Assembly (NCBI RefSeq): GCF_016920785.2
Contig: NW_024609837.1
Coordinates: forward strand, 46,998,745 to 47,062,744
DNA: 64,000 nucleotides
Reading direction: 5' to 3'
Origin: Ixodes scapularis
Lineage: Eukaryota > Arthropoda > Arachnida > Ixodida > Ixodidae
The notes beneath the pieces were generated by a model that had not been told where the DNA came from, did no database searches, and saw only the letters and a list, made by a program, of their open reading frames with translations. Each line of letters starts with the position of its first letter. Position 1 is the stretch's first letter. Shown here piece by piece: positions 54,600-64,000 of the stretch. The translations under genes and the position numbers were made by a program.

Positions 54600-54968
54600 A
54601 TGACTACCAAGATTGTAAAGAAGCGGGTAGTAGTTCAAGATTGTTCCAAAAATCTGTGCTTCGAACTGCAACAGACGCTGACTGGCAGCACCCTACACCT
54701 CATTCGTGAAAAAGGTTACGTCTGCGAGCATTCTTGGTTAAACGTCACAGTTGAGCTGTTATTGCACCGAAATGCTTCAGTGAGCGTTCCCCGCATGGTT
54801 TACGGTTGTCTTGAGAAAATCATTACCAGTTTAGTCATCCGACCAGATATGCCACCAATTATGGATGTTGTGCGTGACTTAGGGTCGATTGATTTTCGTT
54901 CTAAGTGCTCATACCTCGTCGGGTGCCTAGTGACAGTATTCATCTTGCCATTTTCATGGGAGATATAG
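54600..54968 (+). CDS. Unrecognised open frame, 122 codons
   Basis: It begins MTTKIVKKRVVVQDC and ends in a hydrophobic segment (CSYLVGCLVTVFILPF). It follows other plus-strand fragments with an apparently degenerate common origin, and no splice sites or start context stand out. It may be a relic of a DNA transposon or chance. I do not assign a function. Confidence 0.15.
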   Translation: MTTKIVKKRVVVQDCSKNLCFELQQTLTGSTLHLIREKGYVCEHSWLNVTVELLLHRNASVSVPRMVYGCLEKIITSLVIRPDMPPIMDVVRDLGSIDFRSKCSYLVGCLVTVFILPFSWEI

Positions 54969-56534
54969 CAATAATTTCTTGTCTCTTGCTTGTTAGTGGT
55001 CTTGACGTATGGCCTAATTGTGAAGTCGATGCTGGTTCGGGATATGATTTCTTTTCATATATGTCCCACGGTGGCGTCATTCCTTCAGCAAAGTTTAGGC
55101 TACACATCAGACTGTTTTCCAGGCAGCCGTCTCGTTATGTTATGTGGTGCATCACGCGCGTTGTCTTCTTTTTGGCCATTTGCGTTGCGGCTTAAGAAAA
55201 CATTAAGCACTTTCGTGAAACCACATGAAGAGCCAGTCTTTACATTTTGATGTGTTGTTGTCAAGCTCAACGTTGCAGTTTGTTTTTGAACTCACTTGAA
55301 GTGCGATGTGTTATCGCTTCGTAAAAGGGCCACGCGTTTGATTTTGACCCCTGCGAGTAGTGTGTGTATTGAAGTTGTAAAGTCTCTACAGCATTTAAAG
55401 TTTATTCTAATAAATATTCGTTTGCTGCAATTTTGTTCATCTATTTTATCTGAACAGGTTTTCACTACCTTTACTCTGAGTATAGAATATGCCAATATTT
55501 TTCTATCATCCTTCTCGTCTTCCCGTTTTTTTTTTTTTTGAGATGGGCTTTTAACCTTATATGAAATGCCTACCGACTACCGATTTCGTTCGCTTGAACT
55601 CACACTCAAGAATGTGTTGTAGGTAAAAGAGTTAAAAGATTAACCTAACGCAACCAATCGAGTACTTATTCCGCTAACCCCAAGCACAGGGTCTTATTTT
55701 TTGACAGTATGTATAGTCCATTTAAAAAAGCAGGCAGTATTTTACTGTTGAACGCAAAGAGATCAGAAGTCATGGAGAGGGCATGAAGCCATTTGTTTGA
55801 AGCCTAGTCATAAAAAATGTAAACAAAAAGAATGTAAATTTCAATAGGATTTTGTGAACATCGAAAGGCCTGGCAAAAATCAAATGTCAAAACATTGTTG
55901 TTGTTTTATTTTTTTGTGTGCGTGACGATTGGCCGGTTAAACAGTATGCGGATTCGCACGTTGTCGACATGAAGCCTTGCTGTGTGAGCGGCACGTGGGC
56001 CTTATCGGTGAAACGGAATCTTCGCAGATTTAGTTTCACCGGTGAGGCCCGCGTGCATTACATTTAAAATTTTGCAAGAACGTAAAATAGTTAGGGATAC
56101 TCCTACACTCACGGAACTGAGAAGCGATGAGTTTCGTTCCTTGGGCGCGCCAATGACAACCCCATCGAAGAGGATCTGAATGGACGGACTTTGGAATTCT
56201 GAGCTCTTCAAAGCATATGACAAAAGCATGTCGAGGAAAGTGTACTCCTCCAGTAAGACTTCCGACGTTTGACTTCTATTCCGGAATGCTTCCTCCCTAC
56301 CCGCTGGGGAAGGCAAAATACATCTTGGACATTCGGATGCCGGCGACGGATTTAATAGTTACTTTCAAAAATACACCACGCGCGAACATGGATGCTCGCG
56401 CTACCAAATCAGCACGACACATGTGTAGTTTTAAACTACACATGAAAAGAAGAAGAGGAAAACCAAATTAGAACCGAAAGAAAGCTGACGCGCAGCTGTC
56501 GGCCGGCTAGCCGTCTCAAAATGAGCTAAGCCGT
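54969..56534. other. No gene recognised
   Basis: Mostly AT-rich. On the minus strand about 56213-56115 an open stretch ends in a donor-like GTGAGT, but no partner exon or domain was found. Confidence 0.35.
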
Positions 56535-57023
56535 TGTAGTATTTCGGGTTGTTCTAGACTTGGTCTGGAACGGTTGGTGAGAACACTAACATTTTATTTC
56601 GTTAACTGATTATTACTTGGCCAAATTTATAATAATGATGAAAGAGTGTTGTCGGCGTCTGTTCAGGCCGCTGGTCCCATGTCGTCTCGCTGCTCACTCC
56701 GTCTCGTCTTTTCCTCTGTCCGACTTCTTTTTAAACCCTCGTGCTGAGGGTTACCTCGCGATGGCGTGAACTGGTGCAATCACGAGGCAATACGTCAGCC
56801 AGATGAGACAGCAGTATTGGCAGTGCTATGGTGTGATTGCCAAGATGTTGTCTAATGTGGTGCAATGGATGTTGCGCGGACTTATGTAAGCGTGCGGCAA
56901 CATCCGTCGACGACGCAGCACTTGAGCCGGGTAAGGTAACCCGACGCTCTCCGGGGCCGCTCGATCGAGTGGAGAAAAGTTCTCTCGGGAGCCGCTGGGT
57001 CGGTGCGTGCGTACGTGACCACA
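56535..57023 (-). repeat. 3' LTR (489 bp)
   Basis: Identical to 61161-61649 except for two substitutions (T/C near 56544 and C/T near 56942). The 5'-TG...CA-3' ends are kept. On its outer side CCGT is duplicated. Confidence 0.95.
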
Positions 57024-57025
57024 GT

Positions 57026-57040
57026 ACTCCCTCCCCCGAG
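57026..57040 (-). other. Polypurine tract
   Basis: Minus-strand CGGGGGAGGGAGTAC lies immediately before the 3' LTR, the expected priming site for plus-strand DNA synthesis. Confidence 0.75.
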
Positions 57041-57067
57041 AGTAGGCGAACGTTTTAGAGACCACCG

Positions 57068-60000
57068 TTATCCGAGCCTAGGCTTTCGACTCGCCGCGGG
57101 CGCGCGAGTGAGGTGTGCAGCAGCTGTTGAAGGAGCTGCGATGCCCAGACGCTGTGGCCAATGCACGTGGCGACCGGAGCGTGTCTGGATCTTCGTCGGG
57201 CGCTGCTTGTCCGGGGCGATGATCTGTTTGTGGTCGGGTGGAGAAGGAAGAGGCGAGGTCGGCGCGAGCGTTGTTTGTTTAGGTGGCGCTTCCGGGTGGG
57301 GTGGTGCCGTTGCAGAAGTGTCTGTTGGGGCGCCATCTAAATAAGCTGCTTTAACGCGATCTAATGCGACGACCTCGGTGCGACCACGAATTGCAAGTGT
57401 GATGTTTTTTGAACCTCGCCTTAACACCTTGTGTGGCCCGTCGTAGGGCGGTTGCAGGGGCTTTCGCACGGCGTCATTTCGCAGAAAGACATGTGTGCAC
57501 GTTGCCAAGTCCTGGCTGATGAAGGAGGTTTGGCTGGGTTTCTGACGGGGTGCGGTGGCACGGATGTGTGTCATAGCCTCCCGCAGTTGGGTCACGTAGT
57601 TGGTGGAGTCCAGACAGGCGTCGGCTTGTGTGGATGTGAAGAATTCGCCGGGGAGGCGAAGGGTCGTACCGTAGACCAACTCTGCAACGCTGCAACCGAG
57701 GTCAGATTTGAGGGCTGTCCGAATGCCGAGGAGAACGAGGGGCAAAACTTCCATCCAATCTTGACGTTGATGGGTCTTGAGGGCGGCTTTCAGCTGGCGA
57801 TGAAAGCGCTCCACCATGCCATTGCTGGCGGGGTGGTAAGCAGTGGTGCGAATGCGCCGAGATCCCAGCAGCTTAGTGAGGCTGGAGAAGAGACTGGATT
57901 CAAACTGTCGGCCCCGGTCAGTCGTGATAGTGGAAGGCGTGCCGAACCGCGAAATCCAGTATGCAAGGAATGCGCGTGCCACCGTTTCCGCAGTTATGTT
58001 GGGCAGGGGGCGACTTCCGGCCAGCGAGTAAAACGGTCGATGCAAGTCAGAAGGTAGGCATTTCCCTGGGAAGGCGGCAGCGGTCCAACAATGTCTATGT
58101 GGATGTGGTCGAACCGTGCGTCGGGTGGATTGAAGGTTCCCAGGGGTGTGACCGTGTGACGCTGAACTTTGCAGCGCTGACACTGTATGCAAGTGCGGGC
58201 CCAGTGGCGAACATCCTTGTTGATGCCGGGCCACACGAAGCGAGATGTTATAAGATGTTGGGTAGCCTTGATTCCGGGGTGCGAAAGTCCGTGAAGGGCA
58301 TCAAAGATCTGGCGGCGAAACTGTAGTGGCACGTAGGGGCGTGGTGATCTCGTTGATGTGTCGCATATAAGGTCGGTCGAACACATAGGAAGAGAGAGCT
58401 CACTGAATACCAGCCGTCCGGGTGTGGCACGGAGGTCGCGAAGTTGGGCGTCGTTGCGTTGTGCAGCTGCCAGTTTTTCGAAATCGACGACAGCCAGAGT
58501 TTCGTTGGTGCATGTGCCTATTCGTGACAGAGCATCAGCCACGACGTTCTCTGCGCCATGAACGTGACGGATGTCCGATGTAAATTCCGAGACACATGAC
58601 ATTTGCCGCAGCTCTCGCTGAGAATGGCTGCCACCGTCGGGTCGCAGTGAACGAAAAGCGTGCACGAGGGGCTTGTGGTCGGTCAAGACAAAAAATTGCC
58701 GACCTTCGACATAATGCCTGAAATGCCGCAAGGCTAAGTATATCGCCAGTAACTCGCGGCTGAAAGTGCTATAACGCTGCTCGGTGGGAGTTAGTTTCCG
58801 GGAAAAGAAAGAAAGAGGTTGCCACTGTCCGTGTACTTCCTGTTGAAGCACAGCGCCGACGGCGTTGTCCGAAGCGTCGGTGGCTACCGAAAGTGGGACC
58901 GCTTCCTTGGGATGCACAAGCATGGTTGTTGTAACCAGAAGTTCTCTGGCACGATGGAATGCTGATGTGCAGCGCTCGTCCCAAGTGAGCTCGGCTTTGG
59001 GGTTACGTGAGCCTGAGAGCATGCCGTGCAGCGGGTGGAGCTTCTGCGCAGTCCGGGAGAAAACGTCGATAAAAGTTTATCATGCCGAGAAACTCCCGGA
59101 GTTGCTTCTTGGTTGATGGCTTAGGAAACTCTCTGATCACCTGCACTTTGGTATCGAGTGGGCGGATGCCGGAAGCGTTGACAGTATGGCCCAAAAATTC
59201 GAGGTCGGGCTTGCCAAAAACGCACTTGTCCATCTGTATTACAAGTCCAAATTCGGCCAGGCGAGTGAACAGGGCTCGGAGATGTCCGAGATGTTCGTCG
59301 GCAGTTTTGCTGGCCACGAGGATGTCATCAATGTAGGCATAGCAGAAGGGAAACCCTCGCAGCACCTGGTCTATGAAACGTTGGAAGGTCTGCGCAGCGT
59401 TTTTGAGTCCGAATGGCATGCGCAGAAATTCAAATAGACCGAAGGGTGTGGTGACGGCGGTTTTTGGAATATCCGAGGGCTCGACCGGAATTTGATGGTA
59501 AGCACGTACCAGATCAATCTTGGAGAAGATGGTAGTGCCGTCGAGCGATGCAGTGAAGTCGTGAATGTGTGGGATTGGGTAGCGATCTTCTGCTGTGTTG
59601 CGGTTGAGGGCTCGGTAGTCGCCACACGGACGCCAGTCCCCTGGCGTGGATTTGGGGACCATGTGGAGAGGCGAGGACCAAGGGCTTTCCGACTGGCGCA
59701 CAATGCCCAACTCGAGCATGTGTTCGAACTGTTGTCGGGCGACCCGTAGTTTGTCTGGGGGTAGCCGGCGGGGACGCGCGTGGACAGGTGCTCCTGACGT
59801 CTCGATGTGGTGTGTCACGGTGTGTTGGATAGGGCACTCGTCCGGTCCAACGCACGTCAGCTGTGGAAACTCGCCGAGCAGCCGCGTGTACGGGGAGTCC
59901 TCAGCTGGAAATGCGAATGTGGGGCTGATAGACTGCAGAGACGAGGCGATGCCTTGGACGGTGAGTCGTGTCGCTTCGTCTCGAAGACGTCGCCCCTTGA

Positions 60001-60367
60001 CGTTCACCAGCAGCCCAAAACGCGTTAAGAAGTCTGCTCCGAGAATTGCGTGCGGAATGGCCGCGCAGATAAAAACCCAGCGAAAAGTGCGCCGCAGTCC
60101 GAGATCGAGTGTCAGGGAACGCGCACCGTATGTCGAAATGGCCGAGTTGTTCACGGCACGAAGTTGCGACGTGCTGGGGTGCCGACGATCTTGTACGGTT
60201 GCGGGGACGACACTTACCTCTGCCCCGGTGTCCACGAGGTAGCGAACACCAGAGATGCGGTCCGTCACAAAAAACAAGGATCGGCGGCTGTGGAGATCGG
60301 CGGGAGCACTTGCCACCCTTAGTGCTCGGCCTTCTCGTTTTCCGCTTGGGTGCAAGGGGGCTTGCAT
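57068..60367 (-). CDS. Gypsy pol (protease, RT, RNase H, integrase), two frameshifts
   Basis: Pol overlaps the end of gag in the -1 frame, suggesting -1 frameshifting for expression. Domains in order: protease with LVDTGAEVSVVPA; RT with FSKIDLVRAYHQIPV, TPFGLFEFLRMPFGLKNA and catalytic YIDDILVAS; RNase H with VATDASDNAVGAVL, FVLTDHKPL and VADALSR; integrase zinc finger (LSHPGIKAT...CIQCQ). The integrase core has DIVGPLPPS, TTDRGRQFES and HPASNGMVERFHRQLK, and a GPY/F-like end PPYDGPHKVL follows. One break lies near 59053-59056 (between RT and RNase H), the other in a 5-base G run at 58006-58010 inside the integrase core. Both look like single lost bases. No env frame follows. Confidence 0.9.
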
Positions 60368-61110
60368 TTAAGAGCTTCGGCGCCAAAACGTTGATGATAC
60401 CAGCACTCGCCTGAGTCCGTGCGGGAGGAAGAGCGAGACCGGCGTCCGGCGGGGGAACGCCCGCGTGATGCGCGACGGCCACGAGGAGCTTGCAATTTTG
60501 CCACAAGATCAGCGAGACGCGCGACCTCGGCTCGTAGTTCACGGACCTCGTCTGGACTGGATCGGGTGTGGGCTGCTGAGATGTTCGGGGATGGGGTAGA
60601 GACCTCCATTATCTTGTCTGCAAGCTCGGCGATCTTAGCGAGGCCGATGTCCCCCGCTGATGCCAGCACCATCCGAACGTTGCTCGGCAGGCGTTGCAGG
60701 AAGAGCTCGCGGAGGAGGGACTCGTCGATGGTCGTCGCCTTGTCTCCGAGGAGCTGCTCCATCCGACGCAACAGCTGCGTTGGAGTGCGGTCGCCAAGTT
60801 CCTCTGCTGTCAAGAGTTGCTGTAGACGCTTCTCCTCTGAGGCGCTTGTGCGGCGAATCAGCTGTGCCTTTAGGGTGCTGTAGGCATCGACGGCTGGCGG
60901 TGTGAGTAGCAGATCCCTCACCTCTGTGGCGATGGTTGGGGAGAGGCTGGACACGACATGGTGGAACTTCGTCATGTCAGCCGTGATCCGTCGAGTGGCG
61001 AATTGAGACTCGACTTGGACGAACCACAGCTGCGGGTCCGCAGGCCAGAAAGGGGGAAGCTTGAGGGCGACTGCGGAAACAGTGCTGGAGACGGGCTCCT
61101 CGTCCGGCAT
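60319..61110 (-). CDS. Gypsy gag with CHCC Cys-His box
   Basis: 263 residues, intact. LPPFWPADPQLWFVQVESQF at the N terminus and the capsid-like helices following it are typical of this arthropod gag type. An Arg/Ser-rich stretch precedes CWYHQRFGAEALKCKPPC, spaced C-x2-H-x9-C-x3-C. This CHCC order is unusual for Ty3/gypsy, where CCHC is the rule, and is known from the CsRn1 clade. It packages element RNA in the cytoplasmic particle. Confidence 0.9.
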   Translation of the reverse strand: MPDEEPVSSTVSAVALKLPPFWPADPQLWFVQVESQFATRRITADMTKFHHVVSSLSPTIATEVRDLLLTPPAVDAYSTLKAQLIRRTSASEEKRLQQLLTAEELGDRTPTQLLRRMEQLLGDKATTIDESLLRELFLQRLPSNVRMVLASAGDIGLAKIAELADKIMEVSTPSPNISAAHTRSSPDEVRELRAEVARLADLVAKLQAPRGRRASRGRSPAGRRSRSSSRTDSGECWYHQRFGAEALKCKPPCTQAENEKAEH

Positions 61111-61150
61111 GGCTGAGCTGGGGTTGTTGGTGGTTGCGCTGGGGAAAATC

Positions 61151-61159
61151 GGGTCACCA
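61151..61159 (-). other. Primer-binding site, tRNA-Trp type
   Basis: Minus-strand TGGTGACCC begins one base after the 5' LTR. It is the complement of the 3' end GGGTCACCA of eukaryotic tRNA-Trp. The match continues only imperfectly (GA follows). Confidence 0.75.
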
Positions 61160-61160
61160 C

Positions 61161-61649
61161 TGTAGTATCTCGGGTTGTTCTAGACTTGGTCTGGAACGGT
61201 TGGTGAGAACACTAACATTTTATTTCGTTAACTGATTATTACTTGGCCAAATTTATAATAATGATGAAAGAGTGTTGTCGGCGTCTGTTCAGGCCGCTGG
61301 TCCCATGTCGTCTCGCTGCTCACTCCGTCTCGTCTTTTCCTCTGTCCGACTTCTTTTTAAACCCTCGTGCTGAGGGTTACCTCGCGATGGCGTGAACTGG
61401 TGCAATCACGAGGCAATACGTCAGCCAGATGAGACAGCAGTATTGGCAGTGCTATGGTGTGATTGCCAAGATGTTGTCTAATGTGGTGCAATGGATGTTG
61501 CGCGGACTTATGTAAGCGTGCGGCAACATCCGTCGACGACGCAGCACTTGAGCCGGGTAAGGTAACCTGACGCTCTCCGGGGCCGCTCGATCGAGTGGAG
61601 AAAAGTTCTCTCGGGAGCCGCTGGGTCGGTGCGTGCGTACGTGACCACA
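61161..61649 (-). repeat. 5' LTR (489 bp)
   Basis: In element orientation it starts TGTGGTCACGTACGCACGC and ends ATACTACA. See the 3' LTR for comparison. Confidence 0.95.
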
Positions 61650-61653
61650 CCGT

Positions 61654-62159
61654 CAACATACGCAGATAGTGAAACCGATGTTCCGCATTTCCCGCCATTC
61701 GCGATATATTTATACAGCCACACGCTTGTTCAGCACCGATCTAGGAACATCCATTAAGTTCAGTCGTACATACGTGAGGTCTACAGGCAATCGGCGCTCA
61801 ATGTTCATCTTCAGTTGCGACGTGCACCAACGCGAACATCGACCGACACGAGCAAATTTATAGGGATCGTGCTTTGGGTGAGTGTCCAACAACGTATAAC
61901 ATCAACTTTATACCTGGTTCCGTTCAGTAGGAACATAATGGTGGTCGTCGATAATTACCGAATTTCTAGCGAAGACGAGAACCGAACGCCACGCCTACTC
62001 GCACTCGTCAAATTCTATTGTGTCGTTACGTCATGCACCGCGTTTTCATGCGACACGCTCTTTCGGGATTGGCTGTACGACTATTAACAACCTCGAGCAC
62101 CATGGGAATTGGGTCTCCAGTTGAGGAGGTTGGTTTCGGTACGGCGCGGGAGAGAGAGA
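61654..62159. other. No gene recognised
   Basis: Sequence between the gypsy element and the foldback element. Short frames only. Confidence 0.4.
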
Positions 62160-63830
62160 AAGCGGCACCATGAAAAAACAGCACATGACAAAAACAGCAC
62201 GCGACAAAACATCACGGTCAAAACAGCACAGGTGAAAACCGAACGGCGTCAAAGCAGCACGGCGATAAAACAGCTGGCAACAAAACAGCACATCAAACGG
62301 GCATAGCGACAAAAGAAAACGATGTAAAAACAGCACCGCGATAATTCTCTTTTTTTTTTTCACACAGAAGTTTTCGGTTTATTGCGGTGAATATTTTCAA
62401 ACTCAAAAACTTCTTGGTTCTTTTCGTTTTTATTGACGAAAACCAGTATACTGACGAAAATTCAATATTTGAAAGCGTTTCTTTAAAATGTAAAGTGAGT
62501 AAACCAGGTACTGGTTTTCTTCTTTTTTGCTCTCTGTGGCAACCGACGCGTCCTGTTCTGCAAGACACACTAGAGCCCTATCGTGATTTGACACTATGGT
62601 CGTGTGCTCGTGTGAGCACATAAGCTTCACTACCACTTCGGTCGGAGAGGCAAATATCAAAATATAGAAATTTCTATGCAGTGCGTTTTATCCCCATTTT
62701 CACGACTGCGAGAGGTGGTAAATTCACCCGACCACGGAAACGACAATAAAATAGTCGTGTTTATGCCCTCCTCTAGAAGACGGAAGCTAGGGATGTTAAA
62801 CAAATGTGCGGCATTTACCGTTGCCCTTAATATGCATTGTTCAGTTCACGATTAAACTGTGTTCTTTAAACGGAAATTCGCACACAAATCCCTATCACGT
62901 TCAAAAACCCAGATTTCGTCCTGAAGACCCCTGCGCCTCCGGAACTTTTGCTGAAAGTTGAACCAATCTCGGAGACAAGCTGAAAACTGCGAAAGGAAAT
63001 AGTCATACAATCAGTAATGAGCCACATCACCCCCCTCGCTCCAAACGCCCTCGAAATTACTGACCTTTTTCAGTTAATACTGACATTTCTTCTGCTGACT
63101 ATGAATGACATGAAAAAATCCGACAAACATACCAACAACAGGTTCGCTATGAAAAGAAATCTCAACAATTTCGTCTAATTGTTTAAAGCTTTCTGCCTGT
63201 CACCTTACGGGAATGCTTTACGCTGGATGCCGATCGGCAGCTCCTGTTGAGCTAGAAATTGTGATTCACTACCAACTTCCGTGCCTATAAACAGTAGTTG
63301 CTGCCATCAGTTTTTTATTTATTTCTTTATTATGAAGTTCAGTTTAGCTAGCTTCAGCATACATTTAATTATGTGGACTGCTACTAGTACTCATCATTGA
63401 AACTGACTGTTGTAGCTTCGTCAAAAGCGCAAGTGGGAGTCGTGACGCGATATTTTATATTTTTGGGAAGTCTCTGGGTTGTGGAGTTTGGTAACCATTG
63501 AAATAGGCAATAAAGTCTTTTATAACCTAGCGACAATAAATGAAAGGTTCAAGGATGTTCGAAATTATTCGCACAGAGAGATTCGGAAGAGCGCGTTCGA
63601 AGTTTTGACATGCGTGCTCTTTTATCGCTGTGCTGTTTTGTACCGTGCTATTTTGGCACATGCTCTTCTGTCGCTGTGCCGTTAAGACGCTGTGTTGTTT
63701 TCTCGCGTGCTATTTCGACGCGTTCTGTTTTGACCGTCTGTTTTGTCGCGTGCTGTTTTGTCTTGTGCGTTTCTGTCGTGTGCTGTTTTGTCGTGTGCTG
63801 TCCTGTCGCGTTCCCAAAGAAAGTGTGAGA
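62160..63830. mobile_element. Foldback element with subrepeated inverted ends
   Basis: 62168-62335 is a degenerate tandem of units like AACAGCACGCGACAAA (15-16 bp). 63606-63815 is the same array in reverse orientation (GCGTGCTGTTTTGTCGC). The 1.25-kb centre has no long frame. Long inverted ends built from short tandem units are the hallmark of Drosophila-FB-type foldback elements. No target duplication was identified. Confidence 0.75.
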
Positions 63831-64000
63831 CAGGAGCGAGTGGCAAGAGGCTATGGCTTGCGGGAACTACGGGGCTGACGTCATGCCCTCTCCATGTCTT
63901 CTAACTTTCTCGCTTGAACAAAACAAAGCGTGTCAATGTTGCCTGCATGTAAGCTACAAGAAGAGCGACATTTTTCGAAACATGTTTCCCTCTTTTCTGC
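63831..64000. other. Window end, nothing recognised
   Basis: No coding or repeat structure seen. Confidence 0.4.

Larger units (their letters stand above)
56535..61649 (-). mobile_element. Young complete Ty3/gypsy LTR retrotransposon (CsRn1-like)
   Basis: The 5115-bp element lies on the minus strand. Its 489-bp LTRs (TGTAGTA...CCACA on the plus strand) differ at only two positions and a CCGT duplication (56531-56534, 61650-61653) flanks it. Gag has a CHCC-type Cys-His box and the primer-binding site matches tRNA-Trp, both features of the CsRn1 clade. Pol has protease, RT, RNase H and integrase in the usual order, and no env. Two single-base frameshifts in pol keep this copy from making a complete polyprotein unless they are sequence errors. 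Confidence 0.93.

Noticed and set aside
56115..56213. Minus-strand exon-like stretch ending in GTGAGT
   Set aside because: No partner exon, domain or convincing acceptor.
57431..58057. 208-codon plus-strand frame
   Set aside because: Antisense shadow of the gypsy integrase and pol C terminus.
56535..61649. Endogenous retrovirus with env
   Set aside because: No frame of envelope type lies between integrase and the 3' LTR; it is a gag-pol retrotransposon.
62168..62335. CRISPR-like array of short repeats
   Set aside because: Units of 15-16 bp are degenerate and contiguous without unique spacers, and the array is mirrored at 63.6-63.8 kb. The genome is eukaryotic.

Overview
The window looks like a piece of an ixodid (hard) tick genome. 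The signs are a multi-exon reprolysin-type (M12B) metalloprotease of the kind expanded in tick saliva, a glycine/tyrosine-rich secreted-protein gene, GT-AG introns up to about 10 kb, and a dense mixture of CR1/Jockey-like, Ty3/gypsy and Penelope-like elements with many foldback MITEs. Order and genus are inferred from these families, not proven. There is no bacterial-type gene organisation; nearly all long open frames are retroelement genes or low-complexity sequence.

Layout. (1) 1-26.5 kb: the metalloprotease gene on the plus strand. I can read ten consecutive exons (2033-26487) whose phases join without error from the start of the catalytic domain to a stop codon followed by AATAAA; signal peptide and propeptide exons are not identified. 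Its introns hold a Penelope-like fragment, several decayed non-LTR elements on both strands, a hAT-type non-autonomous element with an exact 8-bp target duplication, a TTAA-flanked MITE, and many foldbacks. (2) 26.9-35.2 kb: a repeat cluster dominated by one MITE family ended by AGAGCGCAGCTCT hairpins and packed with TCACGTGA and TGACGTCA palindromes. It also has two inverted copies of a 780-bp repeat, a tRNA-Met-like remnant and the end of a hAT transposase. (3) 36-40.6 kb: a decayed CR1-like element and a Gly/Tyr-rich gene carrying two in-frame stops. (4) 40.95-52.0 kb: an old Ty3/gypsy element that has received four later insertions: two TA-flanked MITEs, one palindrome-rich MITE and a nearly intact 4.55-kb CR1-like element. 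(5) 53.1-53.8 kb: a second Penelope-like fragment. (6) 56535-61649: a young complete Ty3/gypsy element with 489-bp LTRs differing at two positions and a CCGT target duplication. (7) 62.16-63.83 kb: a foldback element whose inverted ends are built from degenerate 15-16-bp subrepeats.

The most interesting object is the CR1-like element at about 47069-51617. It has three 251-252-bp tandem 5' units, each with a TATA-like box, and the element's 5' end falls at a fixed point within the unit. It has a 2A ribosome-skipping motif (DVEQNPGP) near the N terminus of ORF1. ORF1 and ORF2 lie in the same frame, separated by one UGA, with no ATG available to start ORF2. The only break in its coding sequence is one single-base frameshift in a homopolymer close to the ORF2 C terminus.
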